A program made the position numbers and the translations under genes. DNA of 64,000 nt, taken from contig VGCH01000001.1 in NCBI GenBank assembly GCA_016870115.1, forward strand, positions 1-64,000, given 5' to 3'. Shown here in pieces: positions 54,496-63,486 of this stretch (positions are counted from its first letter, which is position 1; each line of letters begins with the position of its first letter). A model generated the notes under the pieces. That model was not told where the DNA came from and did not search any database. It saw only the letters and a list, made by a program, of their open reading frames with translations. The stretch comes from Alphaproteobacteria bacterium (lineage in GTDB: Bacteria; Pseudomonadota; Alphaproteobacteria; Reyranellales; Reyranellaceae).

Positions 54496-56838
54496 TCAGG
54501 CGCCCTGCAGCGCCCGCCAGACCTTCTCCGGCGTCGCCGGCATTTCAATGTGGTGGATGCCGCGTTCGGCGAGCGCATCGGCGATGGCATTCATCACCGA
54601 GGGCAGCGCGCCGGCGCAGCCCGCTTCGCCGCAGCCTTTGACGCCGAGCTTGTTGGTCTTGGCCGGCACGGGATGGCTCACGACGGCGAAGGACGGCGCG
54701 TCGGCGGCGCGGGGCAGCGCGTAGTCCATGTAGGAGCCGGCGAGCGGCTGGCCCTCGGGGCTGTAAACCGTGCGCTCCATCAGCGCCTGGCCGATCCCCT
54801 GCACGACGCCACCATGGCTCTGCCCTTCGACCAGCAGCGGGTTGATGACCGTGCCGAAGTCGTTGACCATCGTGTACTTCGCCACCTCGATGTGGCCGGT
54901 GTCGGGATCGATCTCGACCTCGGCGATGTGACAGCCATTGGGAAAGGCCGACGGCGGCGTATCGGCGACATGGCTGATATCGAGTGAGGTTGGCGCGTCG
55001 GCCGGCAATCCGGTCCGCTCGCGCACGCGCTTCGCCAGCTCGAGGATGCCGATGCCGCGATCGGTGCCCGCAATGGAGAAGCGGCCGGCCTTGAACTCGA
55101 TATCGGCGGTCGCGGCCTCCAGCAGATGGCTCGCCAGCGCGCGGCCCTTCTCGACCAGCTGCGCGCTCGCTTCGAGATAGGCCTCTCCCGCCACGATCAT
55201 CGAACGCGAACCGCCGGTGCCACCGCCGGCCTTGAGCTGATCGCTGTCGCCCTGCAGGAGCCGGAAGCGGTCAAACGGGATGCCCAGCGTCTGGCTCAGC
55301 ACCTGCGCGAACGGCGCGGCGTGGCCCTGCCCGTAGTCGAGCGTGCCCGAGAGCATGGTCACGGTGTCATCGGCCTCGAAGCGCAGGCCGGCGTATTCCT
55401 TGCCCGGCGGCGCCGTCACTTCCAGGTAGCTGCCGATGCCGAGCCCCCGCAGGCGACCGCGCGCGCGGGCCTCGGCGCGGCGCGCGGCGAAGCCCGCCAC
55501 ATCGGCTGCCGCGAGCGCCTTGTCGAGAAGGCGCGTGAAGTCGCCTGAGTCGTAGAGCATGCCCGAGGGAGCCTTGTAGGGCATGGCATCGGGCGCGATG
55601 TGATTGCGCCGCCGCATCTCCAGCCGGTCGATGCCCATCTCCCGGGCGGCGGTGTCGATCAGCCGCTCCATGTAGTAGTTGCCCTCGGGCCGGCCCGCGC
55701 CGCGATAGGCCGCGATGGGCGTGGTGTTGGTGAAGGCGATCTTGGTGGTCACCTCCATGGCCGGCGTCTTGTAGACGTCGATCACGTTCTTCACCGCGTT
55801 GATGGTCGCGGGCAGCGGCGGATAGATGAAGGCGCCCGCATTGCCGGTGCCCGACAGCCGCACCGCGAGGAAGCGGCCGTCCTTGTCCAGCGCGAGTTCG
55901 GCCACGCGCTGGTGGTCGCGGCCGTGATGGTCGCTCAGGAAACTCTCGCTGCGCTCGTCGGTCCACTTCACCGGCCGGCCGAGCCGCTTGGCCGCCAGCA
56001 GCACGCAGGGATACTCGGGATAGACCGGCGCCTTCATGCCGAACGAGCCGCCGACATGGCCGGTCAGCACGCGCACCTTGTCCGCCGCGACATTCAACAC
56101 ATCCTTGGCGAGGGAGGCCCGCATGCCGAAGACGCCCTGCGACTGCACATGCAGGACCCAGCGGCCGCTTGCGGTCTCGAACTCGCCGATCGCCGAGCGC
56201 GGCTCCATGGCGCTCACGACCACGCGGTTGCTCTCGATCTCGAGGCGCGTGACGTGAGCAGCCTCGGCGAAGGCCTTGGCGACGGCAGCGGCATCACCGT
56301 AGTGATAGTCGAGCACCAGATTGCCGGGAGCCTCGTCGTGCAGCGCGGTCGCGCCTGCGGCCAGCGCGGCGGCGGGATCGGTGACGGCGGGCAGCTCCTC
56401 GGCGTCGAGTTCGACCGCTTCGGCCGCGTCGCGCGCCTGCAGCAACGTCTCCGCCACCACGACGGCGAACGCCTCGCCCACGAAGCGCACCCGGTCGGTC
56501 GCGAGGGCGGGGCGCGGCGGCGTCTTCATCGGCGAGCCATCGCGATTGGGAAACGCTACCGGACAGCGCAGCGGCCCGAAGCCCTCGGCGGCAAGGTCGG
56601 CGGCGGTGTAGATCGCCAGCACGCCGGGCATCGCCCGGGCGGCGTCGGTGCGGATCGCGCGGATCCGGGCGTGGGCGAGCTTGCTCCGCACCATCGCGGC
56701 CCAGGCCTGGCCCGGCAGGCTGAGATCGTCGGTGTAGCGGCCCTGCCCGCGCAGCAGCACGGGGTCCTCGGTGCGCGGGACCGGCTGGCCGACGCCGAAT
56801 TTCATCAGGGCAAGCTCGTTCTCGCGCGCCGCGTCCAT
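54496..56838 (-). CDS. Molybdenum hydroxylase large subunit (CoxL/xanthine dehydrogenase family)
   Basis: The 780-residue protein binds the molybdopterin-cytosine cofactor and hydroxylates an aldehyde, purine or aromatic substrate. An N-terminal Ald_Xan_dh_C domain (about 20–135) precedes the cofactor domain, with GGSFGMKAPVYPEYP (about 265–279), AYRGAGRPEGNYYMERLID (about 373–391) and the active-site GCGEAGCAGALP near 735–746. The CoxL-specific AYRCSFR loop is absent, so it is not CO dehydrogenase. No FAD or 2Fe-2S subunit gene is adjacent. ATG 56838 follows GGAGGATT. Confidence 0.9.
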   Translation of the reverse strand: MDAARENELALMKFGVGQPVPRTEDPVLLRGQGRYTDDLSLPGQAWAAMVRSKLAHARIRAIRTDAARAMPGVLAIYTAADLAAEGFGPLRCPVAFPNRDGSPMKTPPRPALATDRVRFVGEAFAVVVAETLLQARDAAEAVELDAEELPAVTDPAAALAAGATALHDEAPGNLVLDYHYGDAAAVAKAFAEAAHVTRLEIESNRVVVSAMEPRSAIGEFETASGRWVLHVQSQGVFGMRASLAKDVLNVAADKVRVLTGHVGGSFGMKAPVYPEYPCVLLAAKRLGRPVKWTDERSESFLSDHHGRDHQRVAELALDKDGRFLAVRLSGTGNAGAFIYPPLPATINAVKNVIDVYKTPAMEVTTKIAFTNTTPIAAYRGAGRPEGNYYMERLIDTAAREMGIDRLEMRRRNHIAPDAMPYKAPSGMLYDSGDFTRLLDKALAAADVAGFAARRAEARARGRLRGLGIGSYLEVTAPPGKEYAGLRFEADDTVTMLSGTLDYGQGHAAPFAQVLSQTLGIPFDRFRLLQGDSDQLKAGGGTGGSRSMIVAGEAYLEASAQLVEKGRALASHLLEAATADIEFKAGRFSIAGTDRGIGILELAKRVRERTGLPADAPTSLDISHVADTPPSAFPNGCHIAEVEIDPDTGHIEVAKYTMVNDFGTVINPLLVEGQSHGGVVQGIGQALMERTVYSPEGQPLAGSYMDYALPRAADAPSFAVVSHPVPAKTNKLGVKGCGEAGCAGALPSVMNAIADALAERGIHHIEMPATPEKVWRALQGA

Positions 56839-57340
56839 GGCAATCCTCCGCTCAGGCCCGCTTCTCTAGCAGAAACCGGACCGCGCGCGGGCGCGCCGGC
56901 GCGGGACGGTTCGCAGGTCGAGCCCGGTCCGACGGAGGCGTCACGCCGAATTCACGATTCGCGAACAAAAAAAGCGGGAAGAATCGCGGGGAATTTTCAA
57001 CGGGAAGTGTCGAGGCACGGGCCGGCCGGCATTTCGACACCGCGCCGGGACAAGTGCCTGCGGCGACAAGGGCTTGCGCGGTCACGGCGCTGGCCGCCGG
57101 CGCGGCGCCGAGGTGTCGAGCGAGGTGTGGGGTCGTCATCCTATTTGTCTTTGGAAGATCGGACGCTAGTGAGAGGGGGTGTCATTTATTTTCCAGTCCA
57201 TTCTTGCCGTCGTTGCTGACAATCTATCGTATAATATAGTCCTATTTGCGACGAAATACGAGCCCGATTTTCGCGCATGGCACGGCGTGGCCCGCCAAAC
57301 GCCACTTCCCCCCGGGCCGCGCGGGAACGATCCTCCCACG
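56839..57340. other. Intergenic region before the vsr remnant
   Basis: I see no gene here. The left two thirds are GC-rich with no conserved frame. The right part (about 57170–57260) is AT-rich, which would suit the promoter of the former vsr gene. The base-composition change at about 57140 may be the left edge of the decayed restriction island. Confidence 0.5.
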
Positions 57341-57635
57341 ATGGTCGACCACGTGAATCGCGTGAAGCGCAGCGAGATGATGCGGGCGGTGCAAGGGCGC
57401 TGGACGCGGCCGTAAATGAGGGTCGCGCGCTTGCTCAAACGGCTGAAGTGTCGACCCACCACCCATGTCGCGGACTTGCCCGGCCGGCCTGACTTCGTCC
57501 TGCGCCGGCGACGCAAGATCGTGCTGGTGCACGGCTGCTTCTGGCATCGACACGGCTGTCGCTGGACCACCAACCCCAAGACTCGCCGCGCCTTCTGGCG
57601 GGAGAAGTTCGACGCCAACGTCCGGAAAGGCACGC
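57341..57635 (+). pseudogene. vsr: Broken very-short-patch-repair endonuclease
   Basis: Vsr nicks next to T:G mismatches left by deaminated 5-methylcytosine. The frame from ATG 57341 starts as usual (VKRSEMMRAVQGRWTRP) but then meets TAA at 57413, just where Vsr has a conserved Glu (KPE), so a GAA-to-TAA change is likely. The same frame goes on with the core GRPDFVLRRRRKIVLVHGCFWHRH. The C-terminal part is lost at about 57630, where the sequence passes into another gene remnant. No DNA cytosine methylase gene remains nearby. Confidence 0.82.
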
Positions 57636-58169
57636 TACCGCTTTGTATTGGGTCCGGTGGTGCGGATCGAACCGCGCGCCGATATGGCAGCGACGAAAAT
57701 ACCAGACTCGACACCCGAGCTCGTCGGCGCCTACGCCTTGGACGACGAACAGGCACTGCTGGCAATCGTCAGATACAATCGCCTGATCGACATTTTCTTG
57801 TCGCTTACCACCTACTCGCTGCAGAACCATCTCCGAACGTTCGTTCGCGGCATAGGTCAAATGGAAGTCGACGAACTCTACGTCGGACTCGACAGCCGAG
57901 GCGGGCACTACGTCGTGCCGGTTCAGGCGAAGGGCGGCAAAGACAGAAACTCCATGGTCCAGACGCAGCAGGATATCGCCGCCTGCGCGGAGAAGTTCCC
58001 CGACCTCCGATGCAGGCCGGTGTCGGTCCAGTTCCTCCCCGATCGAGCCGTCGCGATGTTCGAGTTCGCGAAAGTCGACGGCGAGGTGAAGGTCGTTCGC
58101 GAGCGCCACTATCGTCTAGTCCCCATCGACGAGATACCGACCGCCGAGCGGACGAGATATCAGCCATGA
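57630..58169 (+). pseudogene. Remnant of a PD-(D/E)XK-like nuclease gene
   Basis: A good coding frame appears right where vsr ends, in another phase, and gives about 180 residues (an ATG at 57684 would yield 161). The segment YVGLDSRGGHYVVPVQAKGGKD has an Asp and a downstream QAK spaced like the PD-(D/E)XK site of type II restriction enzymes. The N-terminal part seems deleted at the vsr junction. It may be a degenerate restriction endonuclease of the island. The name rests on motif and context; a shortened protein might still be made. Confidence 0.5.
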
Positions 58170-58390
58170 GCGATTCGCCTCGTCGTCGTGCACTCAAGCG
58201 ACGCACCTCCAACGCGAATCCGCACGCCGGGTCCGACCTCGAGTCCTTCCTTCGGGAGGACGGCCGGCTTAAAGCGGCCACGGCGGCGGCACAGGCGTCT
58301 CTGTACAAGATCGCACATCGTGGCTCTCGCAAGCCGGGGTCGGCCAACCAGCGAAGGTCTACCGCCGCCGCAAGGACTTCGTCGCGGTAG
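58166..58390 (+). CDS. Small basic protein, antitoxin-like segment, unknown
   Basis: This 74-residue frame starts at an ATG that overlaps the preceding stop (ATGA), which supports real translation. The N-terminus is arginine-rich. The middle (SDLESFLREDGRLKAATAAAQ) resembles the short helix of HTH-type antitoxin and regulator proteins, while the C-terminus is low-complexity and may be shifted. I do not recognise it. The following 219 bases to 58609 hold no gene I can support. Confidence 0.4.
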   Translation: MSDSPRRRALKRRTSNANPHAGSDLESFLREDGRLKAATAAAQASLYKIAHRGSRKPGSANQRRSTAAARTSSR

Positions 58391-58609
58391 GTGCGGCGAC
58401 GTCGCGCGCCATCGCGAGGGGCTTGGGATGGTTCACGGCGTACGGAGTCGGTCGAGCGCGCGTGAAGTCGTATTCGGCTCGCATTTCGGGCGCGCGTGCC
58501 TCGGTTCGCCTGGGGCACTTCACTTTCTTGATTCCGCGACGTTCGTGCCTTCCGTCCAGGAACGCAAGGTCCCTCGGCTTCGCTCGGGGCGACCGCATCT
58601 TGCCCCCTC

Positions 58610-59794
58610 TCACGGATGCGGCCGTTTGGGCGGGTGGGCGCGGACGGCCTCCTCGTTCACATCGGCGCCCCAGCCGGGGCGGGTCGGCAGGACCAGTTCG
58701 CCATTCTCGATCTTGGGAACGTGGGTCACCAGGTCGTCCTTCCACGGCACATCGTCGATATCGATCTCCATGACGCGGAAGTTGGGCAGAGCGGCGCAGA
58801 AATGCGCGCTCATCAGGGTCGACAGATGGCCATAGAAATTGTGCGGCGCGCAGTTGATCTCGTAGGCATCGGCCATGTGGCCGATCTTGAGCGACTCGGC
58901 GATCCCGTTCCACGGCACGTCGACAATGGCGACATCCATCGCCCGCGCCTCGAAGAAGGGCCGGAACTGCCGACGCCCGAACAGCGACTCACAGGAAGCG
59001 ATGGGCATCGCCGCGCGGTCGCGGATGAGCCGCAGGCCATCGGGATCGTAGGTGTCGATCTCCAGCCAGAAGAGATCGAACGGCTCGACCGCGCGCGCCA
59101 CCTTGACGTAGCCCTCGGTGCGGAAGTTGAAATTGAGATCGAGCAGAATTCCGGTCTCCGGGCCGGCGCCCTGGCGCAACGCCGCGAGCCCGTCCGCGAT
59201 GGCGCCCAGCACCGCCGGATCGGGATTGAGTTCCGGCATGTGCCCGCCGCGCGCGAAGCCCGGCTGGTGCATGTGCGGCGGATCGGTATCAAAGCGGAAA
59301 ATGTTGGTCTTGAGCGCGCGGAAGCCGCTCGAGCGGACATGCGCGCCCAGCACCACCAGATCGTCGAGCGTACGCACCGGCGGCAGGCCCATCAGCGCAG
59401 CGTGTTGCAGCCGATAGCTACCGCAATGCGACCAGTAGAGCGGCAGGCGCTCCCGCACGGGCCCGCCGAACAGCGCGGCGACCGGCACACCCAGCGCCTT
59501 GGCCTTGATGTCGACGAGCGCATTCTCGATGGCGGCGATCGCCTGCTGGTTCATGCCGCCCGGCGCCTGTCGGGTGATGCCCTGCAGGATGGCGACGATG
59601 CGCTCGACCGGTCGCGGATCCTGGCCGATCAGCGGCTCGGCGAGGCGGCGGATGGCGGCGGTGAGGCCGGCGCTGCCGTAGCTTTCATTGTACTCGCTCC
59701 AACCGACCAGCCCATCGTCGGTGACGATCTTGAGGAACGAGAAATCCCGCCAGCCCGCGTCGCAATGCAGGTCTTCCACCCGAACGATCTTCAT
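58610..59794 (-). CDS. Mandelate racemase/enolase-superfamily enzyme
   Basis: The 394-residue enzyme removes a proton next to a carboxylate of a sugar acid or similar substrate. The barrel ends are visible: Lys in ALKTNIF, metal ligands Asp in LLDLNFNF, Glu in FWLEID and Glu in ASCESL, and the His in CAPHNFYGHLS. It is closest in style to galactonate or mandelate racemase-like dehydratases. No sugar-acid carrier is adjacent. ATG 59794 is used. Confidence 0.9.
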   Translation of the reverse strand: MKIVRVEDLHCDAGWRDFSFLKIVTDDGLVGWSEYNESYGSAGLTAAIRRLAEPLIGQDPRPVERIVAILQGITRQAPGGMNQQAIAAIENALVDIKAKALGVPVAALFGGPVRERLPLYWSHCGSYRLQHAALMGLPPVRTLDDLVVLGAHVRSSGFRALKTNIFRFDTDPPHMHQPGFARGGHMPELNPDPAVLGAIADGLAALRQGAGPETGILLDLNFNFRTEGYVKVARAVEPFDLFWLEIDTYDPDGLRLIRDRAAMPIASCESLFGRRQFRPFFEARAMDVAIVDVPWNGIAESLKIGHMADAYEINCAPHNFYGHLSTLMSAHFCAALPNFRVMEIDIDDVPWKDDLVTHVPKIENGELVLPTRPGWGADVNEEAVRAHPPKRPHP

Positions 59795-59836
59795 GCGCTG
59801 CCTCCCCTCAAGCCGGCGGGATCATAGCGCGGGCTC

Positions 59837-61531
59837 TCAGCGCTTGAGGATCGAACCCAACACGCCGCGCAGGACCGCGCCGCCGACTGACGCGCCGACG
59901 GTGCGGGCGAGGCCCTTGCCGAACACCGCCTTGGCGGCCTCGCGAGTCGCAATGGTGATCACACTACGGCCGGCGGCTTTGGCGACCGCCGTGCCGAGCG
60001 AGTCGGGCTGGCGGCCGCGCGGCTTGGGCGCGGCGGGCTCCGGCTGCGGCTGGGCGCGCTTGAGACGCGGCTCGGCGCGCGGCGCGGCCTCCGGCTCCGG
60101 CTCGACCGGGGCGGTCTGCGGAATCCGCGAGCGGCCCCAGGGACCGGCGGGTGGCATGTCGGACGGCACAGGAGGCGGCGGCGCCCCATACTGGCCGCGA
60201 CGGCGCGGACCGGCGGCGGCCGACGCGGGTCGGGCCTGATCGCCGCCCGAGGCACGGCCGGTCAGCACCTCGAAGGCCGAGGCGCGATCGACGGGTGTGT
60301 CGTACTTGCCGGCGAGTGGGCTCGCGGCGATGGCGGCGGCGCGCTCGGCCTCGGTCACAGGGCCGATGCGCGATTGCGGCGGCGCGATCATGGTGCGCTC
60401 GACCATGCCGGGCACGCCCTTGGCGTCGAGACAGGAGACCAGCGCCTCGCCCACGGCCAGTTCCACGATCGCCTCGGCGGCCTTGAACTTCTTGTTGGGA
60501 CGGAACGTTTCTGCCGCGACCCTCACGGCCTTCTGATCCTTAGGCGTGAAGGCCCGCAGCGCGTGCTGCACGCGGTTGCCCAGCTGGCCGAGCACGGTCT
60601 CCGGCACGTCGAGCGGGTTCTGGGTGATGAAATAGACACCGACACCCTTGGAGCGGATCAGCCGCACCACCTGCTCGATCTTTTCCAGGAGCGCCTTGGG
60701 CGCGTCGTCGAACAGGAGATGCGCCTCGTCGAAGAAGAACACGAACTTGGGCTTGTCGAGATCGCCCACTTCGGGAAGCGCCTCGAAGAGCTCCGACACC
60801 AGCCACAACAGGAAGGTCCCGTACAGCCGCGGGCTTTGCATGAGTTTGTCGGCGGCAAGGATGTTCACCACGCCGAGGCCGCTTGCGTCGCGGCGGATCA
60901 TGTCCGCGAGATCGAGCGCGGGCTCACCGAAGAAATCCTCCCCGCCCTGCTGTTCCAGCATCAGGAGCTGGCGCTGGATCGTGCCGACCGTCTGCTTGCT
61001 GACATTGCCGTATTCGGTCGTGAGCTGGCCCGCGTTCTCGGCGACCCATTGCAGCATCGCCGTCAGGTCCTTGAAGTCGAGCAGCAGGAGGCCCTGGCTG
61101 TCCGCCACCTTGAAGACGATGTTGAGCACGCCCTCCTGGGTCTCGTTCAGCTGCAGAAGCCGCGCCAGCAACAGCGGCCCGACTTCGCTCACGGTGGTGC
61201 GGATGGGGTGACCCTTGGCGCCGAACAGATCCCAGTGGACGACCGGAAAGGCGCGGCCGGCATAGCCGTCGATCTGCAGGAGCTTCGCCCGTTCCAGTGC
61301 CCGCGGGTTGGTGCCACCGGCGTGCGCAAGGCCCGCGAGATCGCCCTTCACATCGGCCATGAACACCGGAACGCCATAGGCCGAGAAACCCTCGGCCAGC
61401 GTCTGCAGCGTCACCGTCTTGCCGGTGCCCGTCGCGCCCGCAACCAGCCCGTGGCGGTTGCCGTATTTCAGGAGCAGGAACTGGTCGAGCTCGCCCGCGC
61501 CGCCGATGAAAATGCCCTGCTCGTCGCTCAT
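59837..61531 (-). CDS. HerA-like ATPase (DUF853/YjgR family)
   Basis: The 564-residue protein is a P-loop ATPase of the YjgR group, related to HerA-type DNA translocases but of unknown role. Walker A is [11 protein letters not shown] (about 32–42) and Walker B is [11 protein letters not shown] (about 265–275). The C-terminal third (about 430–530) is a proline/arginine-rich linker, followed by a glycine-rich end. It is longer than E. coli YjgR (about 500), mostly through that linker. Confidence 0.9.
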   Translation of the reverse strand: MSDEQGIFIGGAGELDQFLLLKYGNRHGLVAGATGTGKTVTLQTLAEGFSAYGVPVFMADVKGDLAGLAHAGGTNPRALERAKLLQIDGYAGRAFPVVHWDLFGAKGHPIRTTVSEVGPLLLARLLQLNETQEGVLNIVFKVADSQGLLLLDFKDLTAMLQWVAENAGQLTTEYGNVSKQTVGTIQRQLLMLEQQGGEDFFGEPALDLADMIRRDASGLGVVNILAADKLMQSPRLYGTFLLWLVSELFEALPEVGDLDKPKFVFFFDEAHLLFDDAPKALLEKIEQVVRLIRSKGVGVYFITQNPLDVPETVLGQLGNRVQHALRAFTPKDQKAVRVAAETFRPNKKFKAAEAIVELAVGEALVSCLDAKGVPGMVERTMIAPPQSRIGPVTEAERAAAIAASPLAGKYDTPVDRASAFEVLTGRASGGDQARPASAAAGPRRRGQYGAPPPPVPSDMPPAGPWGRSRIPQTAPVEPEPEAAPRAEPRLKRAQPQPEPAAPKPRGRQPDSLGTAVAKAAGRSVITIATREAAKAVFGKGLARTVGASVGGAVLRGVLGSILKR

Positions 61532-61594
61532 GAAGCTCTCCCACTGGTCGCGGGCACCTTAGCGAAGCGGACGGCGGCGGTGTAGGGTCCTTCC

Positions 61595-62449
61595 ATGCCC
61601 CGCGCCAATCTTGCCCTCGCCGTGATCGGCGACGAAATCGGACCATCGCTCGACGAGATGATCGAGTTCGCCCGGTCCGAGAAGGTCTCCCGCCTCGACA
61701 TGCGAACGGTAGCGGGACGCAATCTTCTGGGCATGGAGCCGGCCGAGATCGACGCCATCGCCGGCCGCCTTCGCGCCGCCGGGATCGCGGTGCCGACCTT
61801 CGTGTCGCCGCTCCTGAAATGGACCGCGCCGGGACGCGGCACCAGCGCGGGCAAGGTCGATTTCGCCTTCGACCCCGCGCAGTGCCCGGCCCCCGATCCC
61901 TTTGCCTATGCGGTCGAGGTGGCGGAGCGGCTGGGCGCGCGGCGGCTGCGGATCTTCAGCTACCTGCGCTATCCGGAGTATCGACCGGACGATCTCGCCG
62001 AACCGATCGGCCGCCTGACCGCGCTCGCCGAGCGGCACGACCTCACGTTGGAGCTGGAGAACGAGCCGGTCTGCAATGTCGGCACCATCGCCGAGCTCCG
62101 CGCTTTCTTCGACCGGTTCGACCATCCCCGGCTGCGGCCGCTGGTCGATATCTGCAATGCCTGGTCGATGGGCGAGCGACCGACGGCCGACGATCTCGCG
62201 CGGTTGGCGCCGCGCGCCGACCAGATTCATCTGAAGGATCGCGATGTCGCGGCGCGACGCACGGTGGCGCTGGGCGAGGGCGACATGCCCTGGGCGACCG
62301 ATCTCGCCCATCTGCTCGACCGCGTGTCGGCACCCGAGGTGCTGGCGTCGATCGAGACGCATGTGCCCGCCGAGCCGCGCGCCGCGACGACCCGCTCCGT
62401 TGCCGCGCTGCGCCGCCTCGCCCGCGAGATCGGCGTCACGTTGAGTTGA
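61595..62449 (+). CDS. Sugar phosphate isomerase/epimerase-like TIM-barrel protein
   Basis: The 284-residue protein has the AP-endonuclease-2/xylose-isomerase-like barrel. Metal-site candidates are Glu in LELENEP, Asp and Asn in LVDICNAW, His in DQIHLKD and Glu in SIETHVP. The exact reaction is unknown. It is divergent from the HerA-like gene and 51 bases ahead of the phzF-like gene, with which it may be co-transcribed. Confidence 0.85.
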   Translation: MPRANLALAVIGDEIGPSLDEMIEFARSEKVSRLDMRTVAGRNLLGMEPAEIDAIAGRLRAAGIAVPTFVSPLLKWTAPGRGTSAGKVDFAFDPAQCPAPDPFAYAVEVAERLGARRLRIFSYLRYPEYRPDDLAEPIGRLTALAERHDLTLELENEPVCNVGTIAELRAFFDRFDHPRLRPLVDICNAWSMGERPTADDLARLAPRADQIHLKDRDVAARRTVALGEGDMPWATDLAHLLDRVSAPEVLASIETHVPAEPRAATTRSVAALRRLAREIGVTLS

Positions 62450-62500
62450 CGCCCCTTCGCCCCGATTGATGGCGGCGACCGTCCTCCCTACCCTGCCGCG

Positions 62501-63361
62501 ATGACCCGCTACCGCTTCGTCACTGTCGACGTGTTCACCGACCGGCGTTTCGGCGGCAATCCGCTGGCGGTGTTTCCCGATGCGCGCGGGCTCGACGCCG
62601 CGCAGATGCAGGCATTGGCCGCCGAGTTCAATCTCAGCGAGACGACCTTCGTGCTGCCGCCGGAGGATCCCGCCAACGACGCGCGGGTGCGCATCTTCAG
62701 CCGCACCGCCGAGATGGCTTTCGCCGGCCATCCCAATGTCGGCACCGGCTGGGTGCTGGCGCGGGAAGGGCGCTTGCGCTTCGAGGAGCTGGCGGGGCTG
62801 GTCGAAGTGCGGATCGACGGCGCACAGGTCACCATCGACGCGCCGCAACCGCTGTCACTCCTGGGCGAACCGCCGTCCGAGCTGGTCGCGCGCACCGCCG
62901 GATTGACGACGGGCGACATCGTGACCGCGACGCATCCTCCGATCGCCGCCTCCACCGGCAACGGCTTCGTGATGGTCGAGGTGAGCGGTGAAGCACTGAC
63001 GCGGGCCCGACCCGATCTCGACGGCTTCGCGCGGGCGGTCGCGGCGTTCCCGACCCTGGGGCCGCGGAGGCTGCCGCTCTATCTCTACGCCCGCGACAGC
63101 GCGGACCGGCTGCGGGCCCGCATGTTCGCGCCGCTGTCCGGCACGCTGGAGGACGCCGCCACAGGAAGCGCGGCGACGGCGCTGGCGGCATTGCTGCTGG
63201 AGCGTGGCGGAGCGGCCGAAGCGCGGCTCGAGATCGTGCAAGGAGTCGAGATGGGACGACCCAGCCTCCTCTTCACCCGCGCCTGGCGGACCACCGACGG
63301 AGCGCGGGCGAGCGTGGGCGGCGGCTGTGTCGCGGTCATGTCAGGCGACGTCGAGATCTAG
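62501..63361 (+). CDS. PhzF-family isomerase/epimerase
   Basis: The 286-residue protein has the two-domain PhzF/diaminopimelate-epimerase-like fold. Signature blocks are GGNPLAVFPDA, NLSETTFVLPP (the Glu is catalytic) and EDAATGSAATALAALL near 225–240. No phenazine genes are near, so it is one of the many stand-alone members of unknown substrate. Its TAG stop lies in the following repeat. Confidence 0.9.
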   Translation: MTRYRFVTVDVFTDRRFGGNPLAVFPDARGLDAAQMQALAAEFNLSETTFVLPPEDPANDARVRIFSRTAEMAFAGHPNVGTGWVLAREGRLRFEELAGLVEVRIDGAQVTIDAPQPLSLLGEPPSELVARTAGLTTGDIVTATHPPIAASTGNGFVMVEVSGEALTRARPDLDGFARAVAAFPTLGPRRLPLYLYARDSADRLRARMFAPLSGTLEDAATGSAATALAALLLERGGAAEARLEIVQGVEMGRPSLLFTRAWRTTDGARASVGGGCVAVMSGDVEI

Positions 63362-63486
63362 GCCCGTCATTCTGAGCCCAGCGTCGCGTCAGCGTTCCCT
63401 CGCCGACAAACGAGGTATCGCGAAGGGCGTGATTGCCTTTGGACGGAACCGCGTGGTCGGTTCCATCTTCACCGCGAACACTCTAG
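63358..63486. repeat. CTAG-type palindromic repeat, long copy
   Basis: This 129-bp element begins CTAGGCCCG and ends GAACACTCTAG. Inside it, GGAACCGCG and CGGTTCC form a clear inverted repeat. It aligns with the right half of 31657–31778 and of 39300–39423. It fills the whole gap between phzF-like and rpe, and both genes take their TAG stops from its terminal CTAG sites. Confidence 0.65.

Noticed and set aside
54342-54590. Short minus-strand protein frame
   Set aside because: It overlaps the end of the molybdopterin gene and the AT-rich gap, and shows no domain or ribosome site.
58391-58609. Gene between the small basic protein and the enolase-family gene
   Set aside because: Frames on both strands are open but of poor codon quality and resemble no family.
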